Positions 15,284 to 25,429 of a stretch of 64,000 nucleotides of DNA are shown here, in pieces (the stretch's first letter is position 1; every line of letters starts with the position of its first letter). The stretch spans positions 1 to 64,000 of the forward strand of contig NZ_JYKS01000012.1 of the NCBI RefSeq assembly GCF_000935045.1. The letters are read 5' to 3'. The position numbers were made by a program, and so were the translations under genes. Source of the stretch: Pseudomonas sp. 10-1B. GTDB lineage: Bacteria > Pseudomonadota > Gammaproteobacteria > Pseudomonadales > Pseudomonadaceae. A model generated the notes under the pieces. It was not told the DNA's origin, searched no databases, and worked only from the letters and a program-made list of their open reading frames with translations.

Positions 15284-16444
15284 ATGGTTTCAGCTGATTG
15301 CCTTGGCCACCCCGTCATGCCTGCCCACCGCTATGAACAGCTGGTTCAGTCGGTGGTGGATTACGCCATCTATATGCTCGACCCGTCTGGCCATGTGGTG
15401 TCATGGAATGCCGGTGCACAACGAATCAAGGGCTACCGTGCCGATGAAGTGATTGGCCAGCATTTTTCATTGTTCTTCACCCCGCAGGATTGTGCCGAGG
15501 GGCGCCCCGAACGCTTGCTGCGTCAGGCGCTGGAGCAAGGCGTGGCGCAGGATGAAGGCTGGCGCGTGCGCAAGGATGGCACGCAGTTCTGGGCCTTGGC
15601 AGCGCTGGACGTGATCCGCGATGACCAAGGCCAGATTGTCGGCCTGGCCAAGGTGACCCGGGACATCACCGACCGCCGCGAGTCGGCGCTGCAACTGGAT
15701 GCTGTGCGCGCCCAGTTGTTCCAGGCGCAGAAGCTTGAAGCCCTCGGCCAGTTGACTGGTGGCCTGGCTCATGACTTCAACAACATGCTGACCATCATCA
15801 TCAGCTCGGCGCGCCTGGCGCTGGCGACCCAGGACCCGGCGCGTGTCCAGCGCATGCTGCAGCACATCCTCGATGCCGGGCAGCGGGGTACCGAACTGAC
15901 CCAGCAATTGCTCAGCTTTGCCCGCCATCGCAAGCTCGATGTGGCCTGCGTCGCCCCGACGGACCTTATTGCCACCACCCGTGGTCTACTGGAACATGCA
16001 CTGCCCAGCTCGACTGAGCTGAAAGTGCTGTTGCAAGCGGACCTGCCCCTGATCGAGGTGGATGCCGGGCAGTTGCAGATGGTGCTGCTCAACCTGCTGT
16101 TCAATGCCCGCGATGCTATCGCAGGGCAGGGCCAGATCTGCATGGCGGTCGATGTGGTCGAGCTGGCAGGTGAAGTGGAAGGGCTGTGTGGCAGTTTCGT
16201 GCGTTTCCAGGTGGAGGACGACGGTGAAGGGATTGCGCCGGCGGTATTGCCGCGCATCTTCGAGCCGTTCTTCACTACCAAGCCATTTGGCAAGGGTACT
16301 GGCCTGGGCCTTAGCCAGGTTTATGGCTTCGCCAGGCAGAGCGGTGGTGCCATCTGCGTCGATAGCGAACTCGGCCGTGGTACATGCATGCAGCTTTACT
16401 TGCCAACCTATCAGGACCAGACGGACAGCCAACTCGACAGGTAG
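15284..16444 (+). CDS. PAS-domain sensor histidine kinase
   Basis: A 386-residue soluble kinase. A PAS domain covers residues 17-130 (YAIYMLDPSGHVVSWNAGAQ, GYRADEVIGQHF). A HisKA domain has the phospho-acceptor in LAHDFNN (His 163), and the C-terminal HATPase shows LLFNARDAI, DDGEGI and GTGLGLSQVYGF. There is no membrane segment, so it senses an internal signal. GGTGGAG lies upstream of the first ATG. It is five bases from the KaiC-like gene and is followed by a receiver gene, which points to a phospho-signalling module. Confidence 0.92.
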   Translation: MVSADCLGHPVMPAHRYEQLVQSVVDYAIYMLDPSGHVVSWNAGAQRIKGYRADEVIGQHFSLFFTPQDCAEGRPERLLRQALEQGVAQDEGWRVRKDGTQFWALAALDVIRDDQGQIVGLAKVTRDITDRRESALQLDAVRAQLFQAQKLEALGQLTGGLAHDFNNMLTIIISSARLALATQDPARVQRMLQHILDAGQRGTELTQQLLSFARHRKLDVACVAPTDLIATTRGLLEHALPSSTELKVLLQADLPLIEVDAGQLQMVLLNLLFNARDAIAGQGQICMAVDVVELAGEVEGLCGSFVRFQVEDDGEGIAPAVLPRIFEPFFTTKPFGKGTGLGLSQVYGFARQSGGAICVDSELGRGTCMQLYLPTYQDQTDSQLDR

Positions 16445-16449
16445 ACACC

Positions 16450-17895
16450 ATGGCACAGGCACTCACGCGGCTGGTGACGGGGATCGAAGGGCTCGATGCG
16501 CTGCTCAAGGGCGGCCTTGTGGCTGGTGCGTCCTACATCATTCAGGGGCCGCCGGGTGCCGGCAAGACCATCCTGGCCAATCAGCTGGCTTGCGAGCACG
16601 TGCGCGTCGGTGGCCGGGTGTTGGTGGCCACCTTGCTGAGCGAATCGCACGAGCGGCTGTTCCAGTACCTGGCCACCCTGGAGTTCTTCGACCCGGCGCT
16701 GGTCGGCGACCAGATCCAGTTCGTCAGTGCCTTCGACACCCTGGAGCAGGAAGGGCTGGACGCCGTGGTGCGGCTGCTGCGCCAGGAAATCGCCCGGCAG
16801 CAGGCCAGCCTGCTGATCGTCGATGGTGTGCTCAATGCCCGGGTGCGGGCGGAAACCACGCTGGACACCAAGAAGTTCGTCTCCGAACTGCAAGGCCATG
16901 CGGCCTTTGCCGGCTGCACCGTGCTGTTGCTGACCAGTGCACGGCTGGAGGAGGGCAGCCCGGAGCACACCATGGTTGATGGCGTGATCGAGCTGGGTGA
17001 GCTACTGGTGGGCAGCCGCGCCGTGCGCCATGTCCAGTTGCGCAAGACGCGGGGCAGTGCAGCGCTGTCGGGGCGCCACGAATGCCTCATCGATGAAGCA
17101 GGCATGCACATCTACCCGCGCCTGGAAGCGTTGTTCAGCCATCCCAGCCAGTTGGGCTGCGCAACCCTGGAACGTATCAGCAGCGGTGTGGCAGACCTGG
17201 ACGAAATGCTCGACGGCGGCTTGGCCACGGGCTCGGTCAGCCTTCTGATCGGGCCCTCGGGTATCGGTAAGACGTCATTGGGCCTGGCCTTTCTCGGCGC
17301 CAGTACCACGCAGGCGCCGGGGCTGCATTTCGGTTTTTACGAAACGCCTGAACGCCTGCGCATCAAGGCCGCGTCGCTGGGTTACGATTTTGCCGCGATG
17401 GAGCAGGGCGGCAGCCTGCAATTGTGCTGGCAGCCAACCACCGAGGGCCTGCTGGATCAGGTCGGGGCGCGCTTGCTCGAGCGTGTCGAGGTACAGGGCA
17501 GCAAGCGTGTGCTGATCGACAGTCTCGGGGCGTTCAGCCGCCTGGCTACCGACCCGGCGCGGCTCAATGCGTTTTTCCGTGCGCTGACCGGCGAGCTGCG
17601 CGCACGCCACGTCAGCGTGATGCTGACCTGGGAAATGCGCGACATCTTCGGCGCGGAAATCAGCGCGCCGGCACCGGACCTGTCGAGCATCGTCGACAAC
17701 CTGATGCTGATGCGCTTCGTCGAACAGGATTCGCAACTGCGGCGCATGCTGTCGATTCTCAAGGTGCGTGACAGCCACCATGACCCTGCCTTGCACGAGC
17801 TGCTGATCGGGCCGCAGGGCATTACCTTGCGCAAGGCGTTCGAAGGCGCCTGTGGTGTGCTCTCGGGAACGCCGGTGCCGCAGGGGAGCGGGTGA
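16450..17895 (+). CDS. Two-domain KaiC-like ATPase
   Basis: A 481-residue RecA/RAD55-type ATPase with two tandem KaiC domains. The first has Walker A GPPGAGKT near residue 34 and Walker B LLIVDGV; the second has GPSGIGKT near residue 270 and Walker B VLIDSL. The overall arrangement matches cyanobacterial KaiC CI-CII, but no KaiA or KaiB gene is adjacent. In Pseudomonas such proteins occur with kinases and receivers and their role is unsettled. It lies between a histidine kinase and a response regulator, with only 12 bp to the latter. Confidence 0.88.
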   Translation: MAQALTRLVTGIEGLDALLKGGLVAGASYIIQGPPGAGKTILANQLACEHVRVGGRVLVATLLSESHERLFQYLATLEFFDPALVGDQIQFVSAFDTLEQEGLDAVVRLLRQEIARQQASLLIVDGVLNARVRAETTLDTKKFVSELQGHAAFAGCTVLLLTSARLEEGSPEHTMVDGVIELGELLVGSRAVRHVQLRKTRGSAALSGRHECLIDEAGMHIYPRLEALFSHPSQLGCATLERISSGVADLDEMLDGGLATGSVSLLIGPSGIGKTSLGLAFLGASTTQAPGLHFGFYETPERLRIKAASLGYDFAAMEQGGSLQLCWQPTTEGLLDQVGARLLERVEVQGSKRVLIDSLGAFSRLATDPARLNAFFRALTGELRARHVSVMLTWEMRDIFGAEISAPAPDLSSIVDNLMLMRFVEQDSQLRRMLSILKVRDSHHDPALHELLIGPQGITLRKAFEGACGVLSGTPVPQGSG

Positions 17896-17907
17896 CGAGG
17901 CGGGCAG

Positions 17908-18261
17908 ATGAACACCATCCTGATCGTCGATGACGAGTACCTGATCGCCGACATCCTCGGTTTTGCCCTGGAGGACGAAGGCTTCCAGGTGGAAAAGGCG
18001 AGCAACGGCTGCAAGGCGCTGGAGGCGCTGAAGGAAAAGCGTGTTCAACTGGTGATCACCGACTACATGATGCCGGTGCTCAACGGTGAGGAGCTGGTTC
18101 GCTCGATGCGTGAAGACCCGGCCTTGAGCGAGTTGCCGGTCATCCTCATGAGTGGCGCGCAGGCCAACCAGGGATGCCCGGAACTGTTCGCCGCGGTGTT
18201 CGACAAACCGTTCGACATGGACTGTATGATCGCCAAGGTGCGCGAACTGCTGGACACCTGA
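17908..18261 (+). CDS. Single-domain response regulator
   Basis: A 117-residue CheY-like receiver domain with no output domain. It has the acidic pair in IVDDE, phospho-acceptor Asp 52 (ITDYMMP), the Ser switch (ILMSGAQA) and the conserved Lys (FDKPFD). It probably takes phosphate from the PAS kinase two genes upstream and may act on the KaiC-like ATPase. The three genes share strand and tight spacing. Confidence 0.92.
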   Translation: MNTILIVDDEYLIADILGFALEDEGFQVEKASNGCKALEALKEKRVQLVITDYMMPVLNGEELVRSMREDPALSELPVILMSGAQANQGCPELFAAVFDKPFDMDCMIAKVRELLDT

Positions 18262-18306
18262 GGCGCGGGGCGGTCAAGCGCGTCCGTGCGGCTTGAGGCA
18301 GGTCGC

Positions 18307-18504
18307 TCAGTGCGAGTCGTCGTGTTTTTCCGGGGCCGGGCTGCCTGCCTGGATGCGCTTGAAGATCTCTTCGCGATGAACCTGGACATCTTTCGGTGCG
18401 TCGATACCGATTCTCACCTGCATCCCTTTGACGCCCAGAATGGTGACTTTGATGTCGTCGTTGATGACGATGCTTTCGCCAACCTTGCGCGTGAGTATCA
18501 GCAT
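18307..18504 (-). CDS. csrA: Carbon storage regulator CsrA/RsmA
   Basis: A 65-residue RNA-binding translational regulator: [20 protein letters not shown], then [28 protein letters not shown]. The conserved Arg 44 of the RNA-binding face is in VHREEI. It binds GGA motifs near ribosome sites and is countered by small RNAs of the RsmY/Z type. AAGGAGAACTAC precedes the ATG; a longer in-frame ORF upstream is not needed. It converges on the receiver gene. Confidence 0.95.
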   Translation of the reverse strand: MLILTRKVGESIVINDDIKVTILGVKGMQVRIGIDAPKDVQVHREEIFKRIQAGSPAPEKHDDSH

Positions 18505-18757
18505 GTAGTTCTCCTTGGTGATATAAAAGTCCGCCGGGCCAATTGCCGTGGCGGTGGGAGCTCGTCCCTCTTCCTTCTCATTAAAGACGCTTTCGGCGGA
18601 TAGTAATTCCCCGACAGACAAATTCTGTTGCGTGTCTTCAGTCGCAGGTGCCGAAACAAACCGCCAGCAGTTTGTCGGCCAAGGTGCTCGGTGCCAAGGA
18701 TAGGGCGCTTGGCCGCCAATGGGAAATTTCTTCGCATCATGGGCTGAATAGACCGGG

Positions 18758-19780
18758 TCAATGGTCGTCCTGTTCCTCGAGTGCCTGAAGAAATAACAGC
18801 AAAGTCACTTCCTCGCGGTCCAAGCCCTTGCGTACGCGGTTTTTCGGCAAACTGGCCAGCCTGCCCAAGGCATAGTGTTCAAGGACGGCCGGGTGGATGT
18901 AGCAGCGCCTGCACACTGCTGGTGTATTGCCCAGGCGTGCGGCGACCTGGCGGACCATGGCGGCGACTTGGCGCTTAGCTTCGTCCTCGGGTTCCCAGGC
19001 CAGCGGTCTGAGCAGGTCCAGGGCCAGGCTGCTGCCGGCCCAGGTGCGGTAGTCCTTGGCGGTGAAGTCGGCACCGGTCAGCTCCTGCAGGAACTGGTTG
19101 ACCTCGCTGGAGCCGATGCTGTGGCGCTGGCCGTTTTCATCCAGGTACTGGAACAACGCCTGCCCGGGCAGCTCCATGCAGCGCTTGATCAGGTTGGCCA
19201 GGCGCCTGTCATTGAGGGTAACGTTGTGCTCGACGCCGCGCTTGCCACGGAACTGGAAACGGATACTGCTGCCCTTCACCTCGACGTGGCGGTTGCGCAG
19301 GGTGGTCAGTCCATAGGACTGGTTGTCACGCAGGTAGCGCTGGTTGCCAATGCGGATCAGGGTATGGTCAAGCAGGCTCACCACCAGCGCCATCACTTTT
19401 TCCCGGTCCAGGCCAGGCCGTGCGAGGTGGGCTTGCAACTGCGCGCGCAGCTTCGGCAAGGCCTGGGCAAAGGCCAGCATGCGCCCGTACTTGTGCTGGT
19501 CGCGCACTTCGCGCCACTGCGCGTGGTAGCGGTATTGCTTGCGGCCTCTGGCATCACGGCCGGTGGCTTGCAGATGGCCCTGCGGGTCGGCGCAGATCCA
19601 CACATCGGTGTAGGCCGGGGGGATCACCAGCGCGGCAATGCGTGCGAGGGTGTCACTGTCGCGCACCCGCTGGCCATCGGCATCCAGATAGATGAAGCGG
19701 CCCCGCCAGCGCTGCCGGGTCAGGCCCGGCTGGCTGTCGTCAACGTAATGCAGGGTGCGCGGCAGGGGGCAGTCGAGCAT
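18758..19780 (-). CDS. DNA topoisomerase IB
   Basis: A 340-residue poxvirus-like type IB topoisomerase, which relaxes supercoils through a 3'-phosphotyrosyl link. It has the N-terminal YxDDSQPGxTR and RFxYLDADGxRV module, the catalytic-core sequence [20 protein letters not shown] and KDYRTWAGS. The active-site Tyr is in [14 protein letters not shown]. The length fits bacterial members. It lies 58 bp downstream of modC on the same strand. Confidence 0.92.
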   Translation of the reverse strand: MLDCPLPRTLHYVDDSQPGLTRQRWRGRFIYLDADGQRVRDSDTLARIAALVIPPAYTDVWICADPQGHLQATGRDARGRKQYRYHAQWREVRDQHKYGRMLAFAQALPKLRAQLQAHLARPGLDREKVMALVVSLLDHTLIRIGNQRYLRDNQSYGLTTLRNRHVEVKGSSIRFQFRGKRGVEHNVTLNDRRLANLIKRCMELPGQALFQYLDENGQRHSIGSSEVNQFLQELTGADFTAKDYRTWAGSSLALDLLRPLAWEPEDEAKRQVAAMVRQVAARLGNTPAVCRRCYIHPAVLEHYALGRLASLPKNRVRKGLDREEVTLLLFLQALEEQDDH

Positions 19781-19837
19781 GGGCGGCAGGCCTCGATCAG
19801 GTCACTGAGCAATGGACAACCGCCACCCTGGTATTGC

Positions 19838-20929
19838 TCAGCCCAACAAGGCCACCGACTTGATCTGGGCGAACAACGCCTGGCCCGGGTGCAGGCCAAG
19901 CTGATCCGCCGAGAAGCGGGTGATGCGCGCGAGCAAGGCATTGCCACCGGCATCCAGGCTGACCAGTACATGGGCCGGGTTGTCGGCCGGGCGGCTTTCG
20001 CGCACTCGCACTGGCAGGCGGTTGAGGATGCTCGAGGTGCTGTCGGCCGCCAGTGCCAGGCTGACGTCACGAGCCAGCACCTTGACCCGCAGGGTGCTGC
20101 CCATCACGTGGGCCGGGTGGGCGATGCGCAGTAGCGGCCCAGTGCTGCCGGGCAGGCGCAGGTCGAGCAGGTCGTAGTGCGGGTCGTGGCCAACCACCAG
20201 GCCCTCGAACACCACGCCGGCATCCTCGCCCTGGGCTAGCGACAGGTCGAGGCGGGCCAGGGTTTCGCCAATCGGGCCACTGGCCACCGCCTGGCCTTGC
20301 TCCAGCAACACCAAGTGGTCGGCCAGCCGCGCCACTTCGTCCTGGGCATGGCTGACATACACCAGCGGGATGTCCAGTTCGTCGTGCAGGCGCTCCAGGT
20401 ACGGCAGGATCTCGCGCTTGCGCGGCCCGTCGAGCGCAGCCAACGGCTCGTCCATCAGCAGCAGGCGCGGGCTGCTGAGCAGGGCGCGGGCAATCCCCAC
20501 ACGCTGCGCTTCGCCGCCCGACAGCGTCGCGGGCCTGCGTGCCAGCAAGTGGCCGATGCCCAGCAGCTGGCAGGCCTGGTCGAGGCTGACCTTGCGTTCG
20601 CCAGGGGCTACCCGGCGCCAGCCGAACTCCAGGTTGCCGCGCACCGACAGGTGCGGGAACAGGCTGGCCTCCTGAAACACATAGCCCACCGGGCGCAGGT
20701 GCGGGGCCTGGAAGTAGTCGTGGGCGCTGTCTTCCCAGACTTCGCCGTTGACTTCGATATAGGCGCTGGCGGCCCGTTCCAGGCCAGCCAGGCAGCGCAG
20801 GCAACTGGTCTTGCCGGAGCCCGAGTGGCCGAACAGCGCACTGATGCCGCGCCCGGGCAGGTGCAGGTCGACATCCAGGGTGAAGTCGTCGCGCGCCAGT
20901 TTCAGGCGCGCCACAATCGATGTGGTCAT
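19838..20929 (-). CDS. modC: Molybdate ABC transporter ATP-binding protein ModC
   Basis: A 363-residue ATPase. Walker A GHSGSGKT (about residue 34), Q-loop [11 protein letters not shown], signature LSGGEAQRV, Walker [12 protein letters not shown] and H-loop VSHAQDE are all present. A C-terminal Mop/TOBE domain (residues 290-360) should bind molybdate. The start at 20929 follows the modB stop by one base. Together with ModA and ModB it imports molybdate for molybdenum-cofactor enzymes. Confidence 0.94.
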   Translation of the reverse strand: MTTSIVARLKLARDDFTLDVDLHLPGRGISALFGHSGSGKTSCLRCLAGLERAASAYIEVNGEVWEDSAHDYFQAPHLRPVGYVFQEASLFPHLSVRGNLEFGWRRVAPGERKVSLDQACQLLGIGHLLARRPATLSGGEAQRVGIARALLSSPRLLLMDEPLAALDGPRKREILPYLERLHDELDIPLVYVSHAQDEVARLADHLVLLEQGQAVASGPIGETLARLDLSLAQGEDAGVVFEGLVVGHDPHYDLLDLRLPGSTGPLLRIAHPAHVMGSTLRVKVLARDVSLALAADSTSSILNRLPVRVRESRPADNPAHVLVSLDAGGNALLARITRFSADQLGLHPGQALFAQIKSVALLG

Positions 20930-20930
20930 C

Positions 20931-21610
20931 TCAGCTCCAGCCGGCTTTGCCGCGGCGTCCAGCGTACAGCAGGAGCAGCACCAGGAAAGAGAACACCAGC
21001 ATGGCACCGGCCAGCCAGTGTGCTTGCGAATAGGCCATGGCCTCGACATGGTCGAAGATCTGCACCGAGACCACGCGTGTCTTGTTGGGGATGTTGCCGC
21101 CGATCATCAGCACCACGCCGAACTCGCCCACGGTGTGGGCGAAGCCGAGGATGCTGGCAGTGATGAAGCCCGGGCGGGCCAGCGGCAGCACCACATGGAC
21201 GAAGGTGTCCCAAGGGCTGGCACGCAGTGTTGCGGCCACTTCCAGCGGGCGCTGGCCGATGGCGCCGAAGGCATTCTGCAGTGGCTGGACCACGAACGGC
21301 ATGGAGTAGATCACCGAGCCGATCACCAGGCCCGTGAAGCTGAACACCACACTGCCCAAACCCAGCGCCTGGGTCGCCTGGCCCAGCCAGCCATGCGGGC
21401 CGAGGGCGATCAGCAGGTAGAAGCCGATCACCGTGGGTGGCAGCACCAGTGGCAAGGCCACCACCGCGCCCACCGGCCCGCGCAGCCATGAGCGCGTGCG
21501 CGCCAGCCACCAGGCGATGGGCGTGCCGACGACCAGCAGGATCAGGGTGGTCAGGCTGGCCAGTTTGATGGTCAGCCAGATAGCACCTAGGTCACTGGCA
21601 TCCAGTGGCA

Positions 21611-21611
<1 letters not shown>
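20931..21611 (-). CDS. modB: Molybdate ABC transporter permease ModB
   Basis: A 226-residue inner-membrane permease with about five membrane helices and the EAA loop ([22 protein letters not shown]) that docks on Mod[16 protein letters not shown] is typical of ModB. Its start codon overlaps the modA stop region by one base, showing a tight operon. Confidence 0.94.
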
Positions 21612-22418
<807 letters not shown>

Positions 22419-22441
22419 GGCCATTTGCCGGGAAGGGGCTG

Positions 22442-22568
22442 TTGAAGCAATCATAGGCTCGGCCCTATCGCCGGCAAGCCAGCTCCCACAGGGACCGCAC
22501 TGGTTTCGAATGTTGTGCAGGTACCTGTGGGAGCTGGCTTGCCGGCGATAGGGCCGAGCCTGCTTCAA
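22442..22568. repeat. REP pair (REPIN) with extended arms
   Basis: Two inverted REP arms (GCCGGCAAGCCAGCTCCCAC and complement) around a central spacer. The complementarity continues outward through AGGCTCGGCC/GGCCGAGCCT and, after a short offset, TTGAAGC/GCTTCAA. It lies between modA and the nitronate monooxygenase gene. Confidence 0.85.
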
Positions 22569-22575
22569 ACGATGC

Positions 22576-23652
22576 CTAACGGCCGACCACGATCAGCGCC
22601 TTTGCGGCAATCTCCCGGGTCAACTCCCCAGCCGGCATATGCCGCCCCAACCGCAAGGCCTGCCCCGACCACAAGTTGCTGAAGTCACTGTTGCCCTGCG
22701 GGTCGGTGATCGCGCGCAAGGGCATCAATGCCCCACCAGCCAGCGGGAAATGCGGCGCCAGCGCGCTCATCGGCCCCAGCTCGCGCATGATGCGGTTGTT
22801 GATGCCGCGTGCTGGGCGGCCGGTGAACAGGTTGGTCAGCGCCGTGTCACTGGCAGGCGCGCTGTCCAGCGCCTGGCGATGTGCCGGCGAAACCTTGGCC
22901 TCGGGGCAGAACAGGTAAGCCGTGCCGATCTGCACGGCAGATGCGCCCAAGGCCAGCGCGGCCACCAGGCCGCGGTAGTCGCCGATGCCGCCAGCGGCAA
23001 TCACCGGCACGCTGACCGCATCGGCCACCTGCGGCACCAGGGCGAAGGTGCCGATCTGGCTAGTGATGTCGTCGCTGAGGAACATGCCGCGATGGCCGCC
23101 GGCTTCATAGCCCATGGCAATGATCGCGTCACATCCGTGGCGTTCCAGCCACCGTGCTTCCTCCACGGTGGTGGCGCTGGAAAGCACCTTGGCACCGCTG
23201 GCCTTGACCCGTTGCAGCAGGTCGGCTTGGGGCAGGCCGAAATGGAAGCTCACCACCTCCGGGCGCAGTTGCTCGACCAGCAGGCAGCTCTGTTCGTCGA
23301 AAGGCGCTCGGTTGGACACCGGCGTGGGGGCCGTGAAGTCGGCGCCGACTTCGGCATAGTAGGGCGCAAGGGCCTGCTTCCAGCGCGCGTCGCGCTCGGC
23401 ATCCGGCGCGGGTGGCTGGTGGCAGAAGAAATTCAGGTTCAGCGGGCGGCCCGGGCAGCCGCTACGGAAGGCGGCGATTTGCGCGCGTACCTGCTCGCCC
23501 GTGAGCATGGCGCAGGGCAGGGCGCCCAGCCCGCCTGCCAGGCCCACGGCAATGGCCATGGGCGCCCCGGTCGCACCGGCCATGGGCGCCTGGAGAATGG
23601 GCAACTCGATGCCCAGCAGGTCGAGGATGCGGCGGTCGGGCCAGTGGCTCAT
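22576..23652 (-). CDS. Nitronate monooxygenase family protein
   Basis: A 358-residue FMN-dependent TIM-barrel protein of the nitronate monooxygenase (2-nitropropane dioxygenase) family. It starts LGIELPILQAPMAGATG and has AGGHRG (phosphate-binding and the catalytic His region), VIAAGGIGD and AVQIGTAYLFC for FMN binding. It would detoxify alkyl nitronates such as propionate-3-nitronate. AAGGAGAATCGC precedes the ATG. Confidence 0.9.
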   Translation of the reverse strand: MSHWPDRRILDLLGIELPILQAPMAGATGAPMAIAVGLAGGLGALPCAMLTGEQVRAQIAAFRSGCPGRPLNLNFFCHQPPAPDAERDARWKQALAPYYAEVGADFTAPTPVSNRAPFDEQSCLLVEQLRPEVVSFHFGLPQADLLQRVKASGAKVLSSATTVEEARWLERHGCDAIIAMGYEAGGHRGMFLSDDITSQIGTFALVPQVADAVSVPVIAAGGIGDYRGLVAALALGASAVQIGTAYLFCPEAKVSPAHRQALDSAPASDTALTNLFTGRPARGINNRIMRELGPMSALAPHFPLAGGALMPLRAITDPQGNSDFSNLWSGQALRLGRHMPAGELTREIAAKALIVVGR

Positions 23653-23702
23653 GCGATTCTCCTTGCGCGGGGCGAACGGTGCGGCGGGGGTTTTGGCGGG
23701 TC

Positions 23703-23873
23703 CTACAAGGCTTTGCTGACCTGGATGTCGCTGATCTTCTCGGCGTCTTCGCCGTGGATCTTGCGCAGGGCTTCCAGGGCTTGCCCGTGGGAGGCATCGG
23801 GCATCAGGGCGAAGTCCCAGCGGCGCTGGCCGTCGAGCTTGTATTTGATGACGTACTTGATGGTCTGGGTCAT
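23703..23873 (-). CDS. Small hypothetical protein (56 residues)
   Basis: Reads MTQTIKYVIKYKLDGQRRWD then FALMPDASHGQALEALRKIH and ends at VSKAL. It starts seven bases after the stop of the DUF1883 gene and has AAGG in the correct place, so it is likely translated as part of that unit. No family recognised; a compact alpha/beta fold seems likely. Confidence 0.6.
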   Translation of the reverse strand: MTQTIKYVIKYKLDGQRRWDFALMPDASHGQALEALRKIHGEDAEKISDIQVSKAL

Positions 23874-23880
23874 GGCGGCC

Positions 23881-24183
23881 TTATCTGAGTTTCGACGACG
23901 AACGACGGATGATCTTGATCTTGTGGCTCAAGGTTGGCTTGCGGGTCACCGAGATCGGGCGGGTGGTCACGGTATCGATGGTGATGTTCCAGAAGCCGGT
24001 GCTGGGCACGGTGATCTTCGCCGGGAACTTGTCGAAATGGCCACCGTGGTAGGTGTGACGGCCGCCGTTCTTGAAGCTGCGGAAGTTGGCGTCGTTCATC
24101 AGGCGGATATTGCAGCGCTGGGAGCACTCGATGACGACGATGTCGTCCTCGTTGAGGTGCTCGCGCTGGTGTACGAATTTCAT
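23881..24183 (-). CDS. DUF1883 domain protein
   Basis: A 100-residue protein matching DUF1883: MKFVHQREHLNEDDIVVIEC, SQRCNIRLMNDANF, then GGHFDKFPAKITVPSTGFWNITIDT. Its function is unknown; some members are fused to TIR-domain or phage-related proteins. GGAG lies before the chosen ATG. A longer in-frame start lacks a ribosome site. Confidence 0.8.
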   Translation of the reverse strand: MKFVHQREHLNEDDIVVIECSQRCNIRLMNDANFRSFKNGGRHTYHGGHFDKFPAKITVPSTGFWNITIDTVTTRPISVTRKPTLSHKIKIIRRSSSKLR

Positions 24184-24341
24184 GTGATGCTCCGCAAGGA
24201 TTGGTTCTGCAAAGGCAAAAGATACCACGATGTGCGCTTGCGCTGCCGCGCTGTTCGCCACGCTGGGATAAATCTGCCAGGGCAGGGAGCAAAACCGCCT
24301 GGTCGTGGTCGAAGGGGTTCGTGATGGCAGAGGTGTTGCAA

Positions 24342-24701
24342 ATGAAGTGGATGGTGGCGGCGTTGTCGATGACGCTGGGTGGCTGTGTCAGCGTCGCGGA
24401 GCTGGAACAATCGCGGGAAACGCTGGATGTGATTTCTGGCAAGACTCCGCGTGCCTATGCCGACTGCGTCAAGCAGAAGCTCGCTGATACTCGCGGCCCG
24501 CTGGCGGAAGAACAGCGCGGCGATGGCCTGCGGCTGATCGTGCCGCAGAAGATCAGCTCGGGCGTGGGGCCGGCGGCGCTGGTGGATATCGGCAAGCGCG
24601 GCAGCGGCAGCAGCATCAAGCTGCACGAGCGGCTGAACAACTTCCCGCTGCGCCTGGGGGATGTACGTACGGCAGCCACCCAGTGCATCTCTGGGAGTTG
24701 A
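24342..24701 (+). CDS. Hypothetical lipoprotein
   Basis: A 119-residue lipoprotein with signal MKWMVAALSMTLGGC (lipobox LGGC). The start at 24342 is chosen over an ATG six codons upstream because it gives a normal signal and has AGAGG eight bases before it. Two further Cys residues (ADCVKQ and TQCISGS) could form a disulfide. No domain recognised. Confidence 0.65.
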   Translation: MKWMVAALSMTLGGCVSVAELEQSRETLDVISGKTPRAYADCVKQKLADTRGPLAEEQRGDGLRLIVPQKISSGVGPAALVDIGKRGSGSSIKLHERLNNFPLRLGDVRTAATQCISGS

Positions 24702-24730
24702 TCCAAGGCAACTGATCACGCTCCATTTGC

Positions 24731-24757
24731 TTATATGTTTTAGGCTTAAGCATATAA
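24731..24757. promoter_or_regulatory. Palindromic operator candidate before the cytochrome operon
   Basis: TTATATG (24731-24737) and CATATAA (24751-24757) form a perfect 7-bp inverted repeat with 13 bp between, centred 35 bp before the start codon. The form resembles sites of ArsR-type sulfur or metal sensors (inference). No regulator gene is adjacent. Confidence 0.5.
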
Positions 24758-24778
24758 CAATAGAAATGGAGATTCGTG

Positions 24779-25429
24779 ATGACACCGTTGAGTCGCGTCG
24801 TGATCGGCAGCTTGCTGATCCTGGCCTGGCCCACGGCGCATGCCGCCGATGGCCAGAAAGTCTTCACCCAGGGCGGGGCGAACCCCGCCGCCATGGCCTG
24901 CCTGGGCTGCCATGGCCCGGACGCCAAGGGTATCGCTGCTGCCGGCTTCCCGCGGTTGGCTGGGCTACCGGCCGGTTACCTCAGCAAGCAATTGCATGAC
25001 TGGCGCAGCGGCAGCCGTAGGCAGCCGGTGATGGAGCCGCTGGCCAAGGCCCTGACCGAGGATGAAATCAAGGCAGTCAGCGCCTACCTGGCCAGCTTGC
25101 CGGCAGACCCCGCAGGTGACCTGCGCCGGCAGCAGATCGCCAATGACCCCACCACCCGCATGGCCCTGTATGGCGACTGGAACCGACAGATTCCCGGTTG
25201 CGTGCAATGCCATGGCCCGGGCGGTGGTGGTGTTGGCGAGCACTTCCCGCCCTTGGCCGGCCAGCCCGCCAATTACCTGGTGGCGCAGCTCAATGCCTGG
25301 CGCGACGGTAGCCGCAGCAATGACCCCAACCAACTGATGGTGGGCGTGGCCAAGGCCATGACCGATGACGAAATCAAGGCAATCGCCGAGTTCTTCGCCC
25401 GCCCCGCCAGCCAGGAGGTCATGCCATGA
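24779..25429 (+). CDS. Di-heme cytochrome c4-type protein (TsdB-like)
   Basis: A 216-residue periplasmic cytochrome with signal peptide (LLILAWPTAHA) and two c-type heme sites, CLGCH (near residue 42) and CVQCH (near 140), in two similar half domains typical of cytochrome c4. GGAGATTCGTG precedes the ATG. It overlaps the next gene by four bases (ATGA). Paired with a TsdA-like protein it most resembles TsdB, the electron acceptor of thiosulfate dehydrogenase. Confidence 0.85.
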   Translation: MTPLSRVVIGSLLILAWPTAHAADGQKVFTQGGANPAAMACLGCHGPDAKGIAAAGFPRLAGLPAGYLSKQLHDWRSGSRRQPVMEPLAKALTEDEIKAVSAYLASLPADPAGDLRRQQIANDPTTRMALYGDWNRQIPGCVQCHGPGGGGVGEHFPPLAGQPANYLVAQLNAWRDGSRSNDPNQLMVGVAKAMTDDEIKAIAEFFARPASQEVMP

